36,244 nucleotides of DNA from Paludibaculum sp. Its GTDB lineage: Bacteria; Acidobacteriota; Terriglobia; Bryobacterales; Bryobacteraceae. The translations under genes were made by a program, and so were the position numbers. The stretch spans positions 1-36,244 of the forward strand of contig JARKQJ010000237.1 in the NCBI GenBank assembly GCA_029973955.1, written 5' to 3'. The notes beneath the pieces were generated by a model. That model saw nothing but the letters and a program-made list of their open reading frames with translations. It was not told where the DNA came from and did not search any database. This document shows positions 24,574 through 31,964 of this stretch, piece after piece (within the stretch, counting starts at the first letter, position 1; each line of letters begins with the position of its first letter).

Positions 24574-25659
24574 ATGAGCACCCGCGCACTCCCGCTCCTG
24601 CTGGTGGTCGCGCTGACCTGCACCGGGCCTATGGTCTGGAGTCAGTCCGGCACGACTTCGAGCACCAAGACCACCGACACGCAGACCACCGACACCAAGA
24701 AGGACGAAAAGAAGTCCACCGCGCCCAAGAACAAGAAGAAGGATGTGGACGCCATCGGGGAGCGCGACGTCGGCAAGGGCCTCAATTGGTACTCCATCGA
24801 GAAAGAGATCGCCATGGGCAAACAATACGCCATGGAGATCGAGCGCCAGGCCAAGATCGTCGACGACCCCACCATCGCCGAGTACGTCAACCGCGTCGGC
24901 CAGAACCTCGTGCGCAACTCGGACTGCAAGGTCCCCGTCACCATCAAAGTGATCGACACCGATGAGCCCAACGCCATGGCTCTGCCCGGCGGTTTCTTCT
25001 ACGTCAACACCGGTCTCATCACCCTGGCTGAGAATGAGAGCGAAGTGGCCGGCGTCATGGGCCACGAGATCGCCCACATCGCCGCCCGCCACGGCACCAA
25101 GCAGGCCACCCGCGGAAACATCGCCAACCTCGCCACCATCCCGCTCATTTTCATGGGCGGCTGGACCGGCTATGGGATCCGCCAGGCCGTCTCGATCCTC
25201 ATCCCCATGGGCTTCCTAGCCTTCAGCCGCGCCTTCGAGGAAGAGGCCGACCTGCTCGGCCTGCAGTATATGTACAAAGCCGGCTACGACCCCAACGGCT
25301 TCGTCGACTTCTTCGAACGCCTCGAGTCCATGGAGAAGCGCAAGCCTGGCACCATTTCCAAAGCCTTCCGCAGCCACCCGCCCACGGCCGACCGCATCAC
25401 CACCGCCCAGAAGAACATCTCCGACCTCCTCCGCGAGAAGCCCGAGTACGTCATTACCACCTCTGAATTCGAAGACGTCAAGGACCGCCTGCTGGCGATG
25501 AACAACCGCCGCAAGGTCGGCGCCGGCGCCAACGACGATCCCAACCGCCCGCGCCTCAAGAAGGCCCCCGGCGGCAGCACGGATCCAGTCGAAGGCGAGG
25601 ACAGCAAGAAGCCTAAGGAAGAATCCGACGAGCGCCCGACCCTGAAGCGCCGCGACTAG
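24574..25659 (+). CDS. Secreted M48 metalloprotease (BepA/Loi-type)
   Basis: This 361-residue zinc protease has a signal peptide (MSTRALPLLLVVALTCTGPMVWSQ) and a Thr/Lys-rich linker (26-60). The M48 domain has HEIAH (164-168) within EVAGVMGHEIAHIAARHG, and the third zinc ligand is E222 in FEEEADLLG. The preceding AMALPGGFFYVNTGLI is conserved in BepA-like enzymes of the periplasm, which handle outer-membrane protein quality control. The C-terminal 60 residues are charged and low-complexity, without TPR repeats. The start was chosen because GAGGGG at 24561-24566 lies 7 bases before ATG 24574; ATG 24571 and TTG 24559 are also in frame. The stop codon lies in the CTAG that borders the acquired patch downstream. 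Confidence 0.92.
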   Translation: MSTRALPLLLVVALTCTGPMVWSQSGTTSSTKTTDTQTTDTKKDEKKSTAPKNKKKDVDAIGERDVGKGLNWYSIEKEIAMGKQYAMEIERQAKIVDDPTIAEYVNRVGQNLVRNSDCKVPVTIKVIDTDEPNAMALPGGFFYVNTGLITLAENESEVAGVMGHEIAHIAARHGTKQATRGNIANLATIPLIFMGGWTGYGIRQAVSILIPMGFLAFSRAFEEEADLLGLQYMYKAGYDPNGFVDFFERLESMEKRKPGTISKAFRSHPPTADRITTAQKNISDLLREKPEYVITTSEFEDVKDRLLAMNNRRKVGAGANDDPNRPRLKKAPGGSTDPVEGEDSKKPKEESDERPTLKRRD

Positions 25660-25696
25660 TACTACTGTGTTATAAGCAGAACATTCCAGAGTAGAA

Positions 25697-27022
25697 TTGT
25701 CCTGTGGGAATAAGCGCCTCTGCGCCAGGCCCTATTACAAGCGCCTTTCGGCATACCTCGAAGGCCTGGCTGAAGCCGCAGGGCACTCCGACCGGCATGC
25801 TCCGCTGAAGAGCTATTGCACGGGCTTACTGTTGCCGGGCGAACGGAAGAGTGTCGAGCCCATGACGGCCCGCCTGGCTCCGGACAATGTGCGGCGGATG
25901 CACCAGTCGCTGCATCACCTGGTTGCCGATGCCCCTTGGAGTGACCGCATCCTAGTGGACAAAGTGCGCCGCCTAGCCTTGCCAGCCATGGAGAAGCAGA
26001 GTCCCGTGGTGGCCTGGGTTGTAGACGACACGGGTCTTCCGAAGAAAGGCATTCATTCGGTTGGCGTGATCCGGCAGTACCGCGGCCAGGTGGGCAAGCA
26101 GGACAATTGCCGGATCGCTGTGAGCCTGTCGGCGGCGACCTCTAACGCCAGTCTGCCAATTGCGTATCAACTCTACCTGCCGGAGGCCTGGACGGAAGAT
26201 CAAGAGCGGCGACGAAAGACGGGTGTGCCCGAAGAGATCGGCTTCCAGACGAAACCGCAAATCGCTCTCGCCCAGATCCGGCAGGTTGTGGAATCGGCGG
26301 TACCGCCTGCGGTAGTTTTGGCCGACGCCGCCTACGGCAACGATGGGCAGTTCCGAGCGGGCCTGGCCGAACTTGAATTGCAGTACGCTGTGGGCAGCCA
26401 GTCCTCGCTGACAGTCTGGGCTCCTGGCACGTCGCCGTTGCCGGCCAAGGAGTGGAACGGTCAAGGGCGTCCACCCAAATTGCTGCGCCGCGACAGCCAG
26501 CATCAGCCTGTTTGCGTCAAGCAGTTGGCGGCGAGCCTCCCGGCCTCGGCGTGGAAGACCATCACCTGGCGGGAGGGTAAGAAGCGGCCGCCTCGGTCCC
26601 GCTTTGCCGCGTTCCGTGTGCGTCCCGCTCATCGCGATTACTGGCGTGCCGAACCCCATGCGGAAGAGTGGTTGCTGATGGAGTGGTCCGAAGGAGCAGC
26701 CGAGCTTGCCAAGTACTGGCTGTCAACGCTGCCGGCCACAATCAAACTCAAGGACATAGTGCGGATGGCCAAACACCGCTGGATCATTGAGCGGGACTAC
26801 GAAGAACTGAAGCAGGAGTTGGGGCTGGGTCACGATGAAGGGCGCGGATGGCGCGGCTTTCACCACCACGGCGCACTTTGCATCGCTGCTTACGGCTTCC
26901 TGGTAATGGAGAAGGGCCGTTTCCCCCCTTCAGCCCGATCCGGGCAGTTGGCGATACCCAAAGCGGAGTCTGCGCCGAACTTCCAACCCCGGGGCCGCCC
27001 CGCCAAGTTGCGGACGGCATGA
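25697..27022 (+). pseudogene. IS701-family transposase, frameshifted near its C-terminus
   Basis: The 441-residue frame covers most of an IS701-type DDE transposase: the N-terminal GERKSVEPMTARLAP, first catalytic aspartate in AWVVDDTGLPKKGIHS, second in VVLADAAYGND, and glutamate in WIIERDYEELKQELGLGH. The frame then ends early at 27022 after RPAKLRTA. The expected IS701 ending (QSIATLRRTIAATLLRQLP) is encoded in the +1 frame from 27027, so a one-base indel lies upstream, probably in the G/C-rich run at 26980-27012. The start is also weak: the first possible codon is TTG at 25697, after an in-frame stop at 25673. DDE residues remain, so truncated activity is possible, but I expect the copy to be decayed. 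Confidence 0.85.
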
Positions 27023-27104
27023 CAAGCAGTCGATTGCCACGCTGCGCCGAACCATAGCGGCTACCCTCCTCCGGCAGCTCCCGTGCTGCCCTTTTTGCGG
27101 TGCG
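27012..27104 (+). pseudogene. Out-of-frame C-terminus of the IS701-type transposase
   Basis: This frame reads GRHDKQSIATLRRTIAATLLRQLPCCPFC when split across two lines of translation (GRHDKQSIATLRR then TIAATLLRQLPCCPFC), which is the usual IS701 ending with its LPxCPxC. It is displaced by one base from the main transposase frame. A GGCAGC/GCTGCC stem lies within it at about 27074-27091. Confidence 0.7.
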
Positions 27105-27329
27105 CTACGTTTAGTAAGCAAAAAGCCGCAAGTCCGACTGGACGACTTTTTCGTGCTGGAAGTGACAGCCCGTTCTGCCGCCGATGTATTGGGCATCCAG
27201 CCCAACACGGCGGCGTTGTTCTACCGCAAGTTGCTTCAGTTGGCCGCCGCTGGCGCGATTTACGCGGCCCAGCATAGCAGGGCGGTGCCCGACTTTGCCG
27301 TCCTGCCAAGGCACGGCGTTGATGCCTGA
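27105..27329 (+). pseudogene. N-terminal fragment of an IS1595/IS1016-type transposase
   Basis: In the same frame as the displaced IS701 C-terminus, with no stop between, comes LRLVSKKPQVRLDDFFV, then LEVTARSAADVLGIQPNT and AALFYRKLLQ. This matches the N-terminal helix-turn-helix of IS1595/IS1016 transposases (typically RLSK...FFVAGxTARxAAelvGVNxNTAxxyFhrLR). After LLQ the similarity stops and the frame ends with TGA at about 27327-27329. The zinc-ribbon and DDE parts are absent. The fragment has no start codon of its own and is joined directly to the IS701 remnant, indicating a deletion or nested insertion. Confidence 0.6.
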
Positions 27330-27352
27330 AGAGAGGGCAGCACTCCCTGCGG

Positions 27353-28360
27353 CTACCACTGCAGCATGATCTTGCCGATATGCGCGCTGGTTTCCATGAG
27401 CGCATGCGCCTTGGCCGCCTCGCGCGCCGGGAAAACCTGGTGGATCACTGGGCGGGCCTTGCCGGATTCCAGCAGCGGCCACACCTGCTTGTGCAGTTGG
27501 CGGGCCAACGCGGCCTTGAACTCAATGGAGCGCGACCGCAGCGTGGAACCGGTGATGGTCAGCCGCCGTTGCATGATCAGCAATACATCGATGTTGGCCT
27601 GCTTGCCACCCAAGTCAGCAATGAATACCAGTCGGCCCTCTTGGGCCAGCAGCCCCAGTTCGCGGGCCACGTAGTCGCCGGCCACCATGTCCAGGATCAG
27701 GTCCACCCCGCTGCCGTCGGTGTGCTGTTGCACCTCCGCGACGAAATCCTGCTCGCGGTAGTTGATGGCGTGGGCCCCCAGTTTTTCACAGGCCGCGCAC
27801 TTTTCGGCATTGCCTGCGGTGGCGAACACGCGGTGGCCGAACGCCCGGGCAAGTTGGATGGCGGTGACGCCGATGCCGCTGGAGCCGCCCTGCACCAGCA
27901 GCGATTCGGGCGTGCCGCGTGCGGTGGTGCCGAGGCGTCCGCGCTCGAACAAGTTGCTCCACACGGTGAAGTAGTTTTCCGGCAGCGCGGCTGCTTCGAT
28001 AAGCGTCAGCCCTTTGGGAACCGGCAGGCATTGCAGCAGCGGCGCCACGGCGTACTGGGCATAGCCGCCCCCGGTGAGCAGCGCGCAGACGGCATCGCCG
28101 GGCTTGAGACCGAACGGATTGTCGCCGCCGAAGTCGCCTTCGACCAGTTCGCCGGCCACTTCCAGTCCGGGCAGGTCGGATGCGCCAGGGGGCGCGGGGT
28201 AATTGCCTTGGCGCTGAGCGACATCCGGGCGATTGACGCCGGCGGCCGCGACCTTGATCAGCACTTCGCCCGGTCCCGGGCGCGGGATCGCTCTTTCGGT
28301 TGGCTGCAGTGTGTCCGGAGCACCGGGTCGGGTGATTTCGATGGCTTGCATGGTGAGCAT
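27353..28360 (-). CDS. NAD(P)H:quinone oxidoreductase (PIG3-type zinc-independent MDR)
   Basis: This 335-residue cytoplasmic enzyme belongs to the quinone-oxidoreductase branch of medium-chain dehydrogenases. Segments are the N-terminal RPGPGEVLIKVAAAGVNRPD, LPGLEVAGELVEG, NYFTVWSNLFERG, the nucleotide-binding VQGGSSGIGVTAIQLARAFG, and GVDLILDMVAGDYVARELG, plus the PIG3-like end IGKIMLQW. There are no structural zinc cysteines. It reduces quinones or related enones with NADPH. The ATG at 28360 has AAGGAG 5 bases upstream (28366-28371); a second ATG is 9 bases in. The protein reads like a proteobacterial homologue, the codon and strand bias differ from the neighbours, and it abuts transposase remnants, so transfer is likely. 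This is inference without a database search. Confidence 0.9.
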   Translation of the reverse strand: MLTMQAIEITRPGAPDTLQPTERAIPRPGPGEVLIKVAAAGVNRPDVAQRQGNYPAPPGASDLPGLEVAGELVEGDFGGDNPFGLKPGDAVCALLTGGGYAQYAVAPLLQCLPVPKGLTLIEAAALPENYFTVWSNLFERGRLGTTARGTPESLLVQGGSSGIGVTAIQLARAFGHRVFATAGNAEKCAACEKLGAHAINYREQDFVAEVQQHTDGSGVDLILDMVAGDYVARELGLLAQEGRLVFIADLGGKQANIDVLLIMQRRLTITGSTLRSRSIEFKAALARQLHKQVWPLLESGKARPVIHQVFPAREAAKAHALMETSAHIGKIMLQW

Positions 28361-28599
28361 GTGGGCTCCTTCTCGAGTAGGAAAACCGGGATCAGGTTCG
28401 ACTTTTCCGGGTTGAAACCGGGTGAGCGTACGGTTTTTGCAGCGGCTCGCGAAGTCGGGAGCAATGGCACCCTCTGTCCGAGGCCGGTTTCCGGCAGGCG
28501 CAGTACACGCCGCAGTTTACCCCCAATACTATAGCCCCCTTACTCCCAGTACTACAGCCCCTAGCGCCTCCCGGAGCAATTCACACCGCCCGCGCGGTC

Positions 28600-28623
28600 C
28601 CGCTCGAGGGGCCCCTCGGGCGG
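28600..28623. promoter_or_regulatory. 24-base palindrome upstream of uxuA, candidate operator
   Basis: CCGCTCGAGGGG is followed directly by CCCCTCGGGCGG, its reverse complement except for one T-G wobble position. There is no loop, which suits a dimeric DNA-binding protein better than an RNA hairpin. It lies 73 bases before the uxuA start and just upstream of the weak extended -10 at 28655. No regulator has been linked to it. Confidence 0.45.
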
Positions 28624-28682
28624 TTCCGTTTTGCGCGACGCCGCCCGGCGGTTGTGATATACCTGCCTCTGACATCCAATCC

Positions 28683-28688
28683 AGGAGG
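28683..28688 (+). promoter_or_regulatory. Ribosome binding site of uxuA
   Basis: AGGAGG lies 7 bases before the ATG at 28696 and settles that start, placing the twin-arginine leader at the extreme N-terminus. Confidence 0.8.
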
Positions 28689-28695
28689 CAGTCCA

Positions 28696-29808
28696 ATGCG
28701 CATCTCCCGAAGGAACGCCATGCGGGCCGCCGGCGCGGCGTCGATTCTGCCTTTGGCGCCACCAGTCTCCGCGGCGGCCGGCAAGCGCTGGCCCATCGAA
28801 GAAGGCCCCTCCACCCCCAAGCTCTGCCTCGACATCCTCCCCGGCCGCGCGGGCAGCCCGCAGGAGGCCGCAGCCGCGCGCCGCATGGTCCAGTTGGGTG
28901 TGCGCCACGCCCTGAGCGGTGACGGCGCCATCCCCTGGAAAGAGGCTGAACTGCGCGCCTGGATGGACCGCCTCAAAGCCAATGGAGTCCAGCTCGCCAA
29001 CGTCATGATCGGAGGCTTCACCAACACCCTCTACGGCCGCCCAGGCCGAGATGAGGAGATCGCCAAAGTCATCCAATCGGTCCGCGCCGCCGGCCAGGTG
29101 GGGCTGCCCGTGGTCGAGTACAACTTCTACGCTAACCGCCTCGTCGAGGGCTACTACGAGGAGCCGGGCCGCGGCGGCGCCGGCATGACCGCCTATGACT
29201 TCGACAGGGCCAAGGACCTCCCGCCCGAGCCCGGCATCGGCACGCACACGCTCGCCGAGATGTGGGCCAACATCACCTACTTCCTCCAGGCCGTCATCCC
29301 CGAAGCCGAGAAGGCCGGCGTCCGGATGGCACTGCATCCCAACGATCCGCCGGTGCCGCTCAGCCGCGGCTCGCAGCAGATCATGGCCACGCTGGAAGGC
29401 TGGAAGAAACTCATCGAGATCGTACCCAGCGAGTCCAACGGCATCACCTTTGACTGCGGCGTCACGAAAGAACTGGGCGAGGACCCGGTGGAGGTCTGCC
29501 GCTACTTCGGCAGCCGCAAGCGCATCAACCACGTCCATTTCCGCAACGTCCGGGTCCGCAGGCCCTACGTCGACTACACCGAGGTCTTCCTGGACGAAGG
29601 CGAGGTGGACATGTTCGCCGTAATGAAGGAGTTGGTGCGCCAGAAGTACACCGGCATCATCTATCCCGAGCATCCCCGCGCGCTCGACTACGACCGTGAG
29701 CGCCCGGACTTCCACAGCTATTACCCCGGCGGAGGCGGCTACACCGGCTTCGCCTACAACGTGGGCTACACCAGGGCGCTGCTCCAGGCTGCGCTCTCTG
29801 AGAGCTAA
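28696..29808 (+). CDS. uxuA: Mannonate dehydratase (UxuA family) with twin-arginine leader
   Basis: This 370-residue TIM-barrel enzyme would dehydrate D-mannonate to 2-keto-3-deoxygluconate in hexuronate breakdown. UxuA-type segments are PVVEYNFY (about 140), RMALHPNDPPVPLSRG, GITFDCGVTKELGEDP, INHVHFRNVRV, EVFLDEGEVDMFAVMKEL, IIYPEHPRALDYD and GGGYTGFAYNVGYTRALLQ; metal ligands are expected among the H, D and E of the middle and C-terminal segments. The N-terminus MRISRRNAMRAAGAASILPLAPPVSAAA is a clear twin-arginine-type leader, which is odd for an enzyme that is cytoplasmic in E. coli. AGGAGG at 28683 supports the start. The stop TAA overlaps the stop of the convergent sulfatase (CTAA at 29805-29808). 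Nearby lyase, sulfatase and GntR genes fit uronate use. Confidence 0.9.
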   Translation: MRISRRNAMRAAGAASILPLAPPVSAAAGKRWPIEEGPSTPKLCLDILPGRAGSPQEAAAARRMVQLGVRHALSGDGAIPWKEAELRAWMDRLKANGVQLANVMIGGFTNTLYGRPGRDEEIAKVIQSVRAAGQVGLPVVEYNFYANRLVEGYYEEPGRGGAGMTAYDFDRAKDLPPEPGIGTHTLAEMWANITYFLQAVIPEAEKAGVRMALHPNDPPVPLSRGSQQIMATLEGWKKLIEIVPSESNGITFDCGVTKELGEDPVEVCRYFGSRKRINHVHFRNVRVRRPYVDYTEVFLDEGEVDMFAVMKELVRQKYTGIIYPEHPRALDYDRERPDFHSYYPGGGGYTGFAYNVGYTRALLQAALSES

Positions 29809-31205
29809 TCTGCTTCGTCGCCGCCGGCCTGGCGCGGCGCGTCGGGCTCGTCGTGTTGGGGCAGCCAGCGCGCCAGATCTTCTTTCACTCGCGCCAGTTC
29901 CGGCCTGGCGGCGAGGTTGGTCCATTCGTCCGGATCCTTGGCCCGGTCGTATAGCTCTTCGGTCCCGTCCGAGTAGCGGATGTAGCGCCACTGGTCTGTG
30001 CGCACGGCGTGATTCCTGAAGCGATAGGTGGTCACGGCGGGCTGCTTCCGCGGGGCCTCGGGGTTCTTCAACCACGGCACCAGCGTCTGCCCCTCCTGGG
30101 CCGCGGGCGTGGCGATTCCGGCGAGTTCGGTGACGGTGGGATAGATGTCGAGCATGCTCACCGTGCGGGCGCAGACGCCGGGGCGCGTGACGCCGGGGGC
30201 GTTCATCATGAGGACGTTCCGGGTGGAGCGTTCCCAAAGTGTGAACTTCCGCCAGTGGAGCTTCTCACCCAGGTGCCAGCCGTGGTCGCTCCACAACACG
30301 ATGGACATATCGCTCGCGTAAGGGCTGGTCTCCAGTTGACGCAGGAGCCGGCCGAGCATGGCGTCGGCGAAGGAGATGGCGGCCAGGTAACCCTGGACGG
30401 CGTTCTTCCAGGAGCCGGCCTTCGTGACCCGCGCGTGGTCGCCGTTGGAAAGCGCGAACCTGCGGCCGATGGCTGGGACGTCGTCGAGATCGTCGTCCTT
30501 CACCACGGGGAGTTGGATGGCGTCGAGCGGATGGAGGTCGAAGTACTGCTTCGGCACGTACCAGGGCAAGTGCGGCTTGTAGATGCCGCAGGCGAGGAAG
30601 AGCGGTTGTTGGCGGCGCCTGGCGAACTGCGAGGAGACCCAATCGACGACGTGGTAGTCGTTCATCTCGTCGTCGGCGCCGGCGGTGGCGCCCCAGTCGA
30701 AGTGGGCGCGCGCGGCGGCCCCGCCCAGCGGCGGTGGCGAGGGCAAATGGAAATCGGACTTGGGCTGGCCGTAGTCGTGCCAGCCTTCCTTGTCAGCATA
30801 GGCGCCGTAGGTGCCGTGATAGATCTTGCCGCTTCCGAGCGTGAGGTAGCCGTTGTCGTGGAAGTGCCGGTTGAGCGTCGGCACACCGGAGAGAACTTTG
30901 GAGCCGTGATAGGGCTGGTTGTTGTCGTAGACGCCGGTGGAGGAGGGGCGGCGTCCGGTCATGATGGCGGTGCGCGAGGGATTGCAGAGCGGCGCGGCGC
31001 AGTGAGCGCTGGTGAAGAGAACGCTCTGCGCGGCGAGCTTGTCGAGATTGGGCGTGAGGGTTTGGCGGTGGCCGCCGAGGCAGCCCACCCAATCGTTGAG
31101 GTCGTCGAGGGCGATGAACAGAACGTTGCGCTTGGGAGCGGCGGCGCGGCTGAAGGCGAGCGGCGCGGCGGCCAGAGTTGTGGAGAAGCTGCGCCGGGTG
31201 ATCAT
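29805..31205 (-). CDS. TAT-exported sulfatase, iduronate-2-sulfatase-like
   Basis: This 466-residue type I sulfatase has a twin-arginine leader (MITRRSFSTTLAAAPLAFSRA). The first metal site is in VLFIALDDLNDWVGCLGGH, and the signature CNPSR (C74-R78) lies in APLCNPSRTAIMTGRRPSSTGVYDN, giving the formylglycine precursor. KPHLPWYVPKQYFDL and SIVLWSDHGWHLGEKLHWRKFTLWE carry further active-site residues; the DLNDWVG and HGWHLGEK patterns are those of iduronate-2-sulfatase-like enzymes. It likely removes sulfate from a sulfated uronan or glycan outside the cytoplasm. The ATG at 31205 overlaps the TGA of the GntR gene (ATGA), so regulator and sulfatase are translated from one message. It converges on uxuA with overlapping stops. 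Confidence 0.93.
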   Translation of the reverse strand: MITRRSFSTTLAAAPLAFSRAAAPKRNVLFIALDDLNDWVGCLGGHRQTLTPNLDKLAAQSVLFTSAHCAAPLCNPSRTAIMTGRRPSSTGVYDNNQPYHGSKVLSGVPTLNRHFHDNGYLTLGSGKIYHGTYGAYADKEGWHDYGQPKSDFHLPSPPPLGGAAARAHFDWGATAGADDEMNDYHVVDWVSSQFARRRQQPLFLACGIYKPHLPWYVPKQYFDLHPLDAIQLPVVKDDDLDDVPAIGRRFALSNGDHARVTKAGSWKNAVQGYLAAISFADAMLGRLLRQLETSPYASDMSIVLWSDHGWHLGEKLHWRKFTLWERSTRNVLMMNAPGVTRPGVCARTVSMLDIYPTVTELAGIATPAAQEGQTLVPWLKNPEAPRKQPAVTTYRFRNHAVRTDQWRYIRYSDGTEELYDRAKDPDEWTNLAARPELARVKEDLARWLPQHDEPDAPRQAGGDEAD

Positions 31206-31924
31206 CGCTTTCTCCGTTGGGGCCGGGCTGGCCGTTGGACAGGCGGCGCCGAGTTCTTGAAATGGAACTCGAAGCTGTTCGCCACTTCCAGAAGGACGCC
31301 GGAGGCGCGGTCGCCGTCCCCGGCCAGAATCGCATCGAGGACGGGCTTGTGCTTCTGCGCTTCCCGCTTCAGGTTGATGCGGCCGGAGCGCGCGCCGCGG
31401 GCGAGCCCGGCGGCAAAGAGCGGGCCGATGGTGGATTCCAGCGCGCGGGTGGCGAAGCGGTTGCCGGCGATCTGCCAGACGAGGCGATGAAAGGCGATGT
31501 CCTCACGGAAGAAGGATGGGAAGTCGCCGGTGGCGGCGGCGCGCTGGAACCGGATCCACTGCTCGGTGAGCGGGACGTGCTGCTCGGGCCTGATGCGTTC
31601 GGCGGCCCAGCGGAAGACCAGGGGCTCCAGGGTGCGGCGCAGTTCGCAGACCGCCTCGGCGTCGTGCTCGGAGAGTTCGACAACCCGGCATCCGACGTTA
31701 GGGATCTTGACGACGAGTCCCTTGGCCTCAAGGTCCTGCAGCGCTTCGCGCACGGGGATTGAGCTGACGCCGAAGCGGTCCACCAATTCGCGCTCGATCA
31801 ATCGTGTGCCCGGCGGGTGTTCGCCGCTGAGGATGGCCGCCTCCACGGCATCCGCGATCTGAGTCCGAAGGGGGAGTATGGGTTCGCGGTCCGAAACGGC
31901 CGCTGTGGGGGTTTGCCTCAGCAT
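31202..31924 (-). CDS. GntR-family transcriptional regulator, FadR subfamily
   Basis: This 240-residue regulator has an N-terminal winged helix-turn-helix (ILSGEHPPGTRLIERELVDRF and GVSSIPVREALQDLEAKGLV, about residues 32-75). It is followed by an all-helical FCD ligand domain with ELRRTLEPLVFRWAAERI, FHRLVWQIAGNRFATRAL and the closing HKPVLDAILAGDGDRA, whose histidines and aspartate usually bind a metal that helps hold a carboxylic acid ligand. Many FadR-type GntR regulators respond to sugar acids. Together with the adjoining uxuA, sulfatase and glycosidase genes, this suggests a hexuronate-responsive repressor. It is the first gene of a two-gene unit with the sulfatase and diverges from the glycosidase-like gene with only 40 bases between, so it could control both. 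The ATG at 31924 has no ribosome site. Confidence 0.92.
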   Translation of the reverse strand: MLRQTPTAAVSDREPILPLRTQIADAVEAAILSGEHPPGTRLIERELVDRFGVSSIPVREALQDLEAKGLVVKIPNVGCRVVELSEHDAEAVCELRRTLEPLVFRWAAERIRPEQHVPLTEQWIRFQRAAATGDFPSFFREDIAFHRLVWQIAGNRFATRALESTIGPLFAAGLARGARSGRINLKREAQKHKPVLDAILAGDGDRASGVLLEVANSFEFHFKNSAPPVQRPARPQRRKR

Positions 31925-31925
31925 A

Positions 31926-31931
31926 TATAAT
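31926..31931 (+). promoter_or_regulatory. -10 box (TATAAT) in the 40-base divergent gap
   Basis: A perfect TATAAT lies 33 bases before the ATG of the glycosidase-like gene, within the 40-base gap to the GntR gene. No matching -35 was found at 16-18 bases. A GntR dimer bound here would cover promoters for both directions. Confidence 0.5.
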
Positions 31932-31964
31932 CGTCCCAGTTCGGTAGCTCCGACTCTACTTGCC

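Larger units (their letters stand above)
25656..28564. mobile_element. Probable acquired patch: two transposase remnants and a foreign-looking oxidoreductase
   Basis: The patch holds an IS701-type transposase, the start of an IS1595-type transposase and a quinone oxidoreductase. AGTACTAC occurs at 25658-25665 and again at 28548-28555, and CTAG occurs at 25656-25659 and 28561-28564, giving direct repeats near both ends. IS701 elements favour YTAR targets such as CTAG, so these could be target duplications, but no clear terminal inverted repeats were found. The boundaries are therefore tentative. Base composition loses the strong C-over-G bias of the flanking sequence. Confidence 0.45.
28361..28695. 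other. 335-base intergenic region between the oxidoreductase and uxuA genes
   Basis: No coding frame is convincing here. The oxidoreductase end holds its ribosome site and two copies of AAACCGGG (near 28382 and 28425). The middle holds two similar motifs, AATACTATAGCCCC and AGTACTACAGCCCC, about 23 bases apart, and the probable right border of the acquired patch. The uxuA side holds a 24-base palindrome (28600-28623), a CCGCC/GGCGG stem near 28642, a weak extended -10 (TGATATACC at 28655-28663) and the uxuA ribosome site. Confidence 0.6.

Noticed and set aside
28385..28534. Possible short gene or remnant in the plus-strand frame ending near 28534
   Set aside because: No start with a ribosome site, no recognisable domain, and it lies in the promoter side of the oxidoreductase gene.
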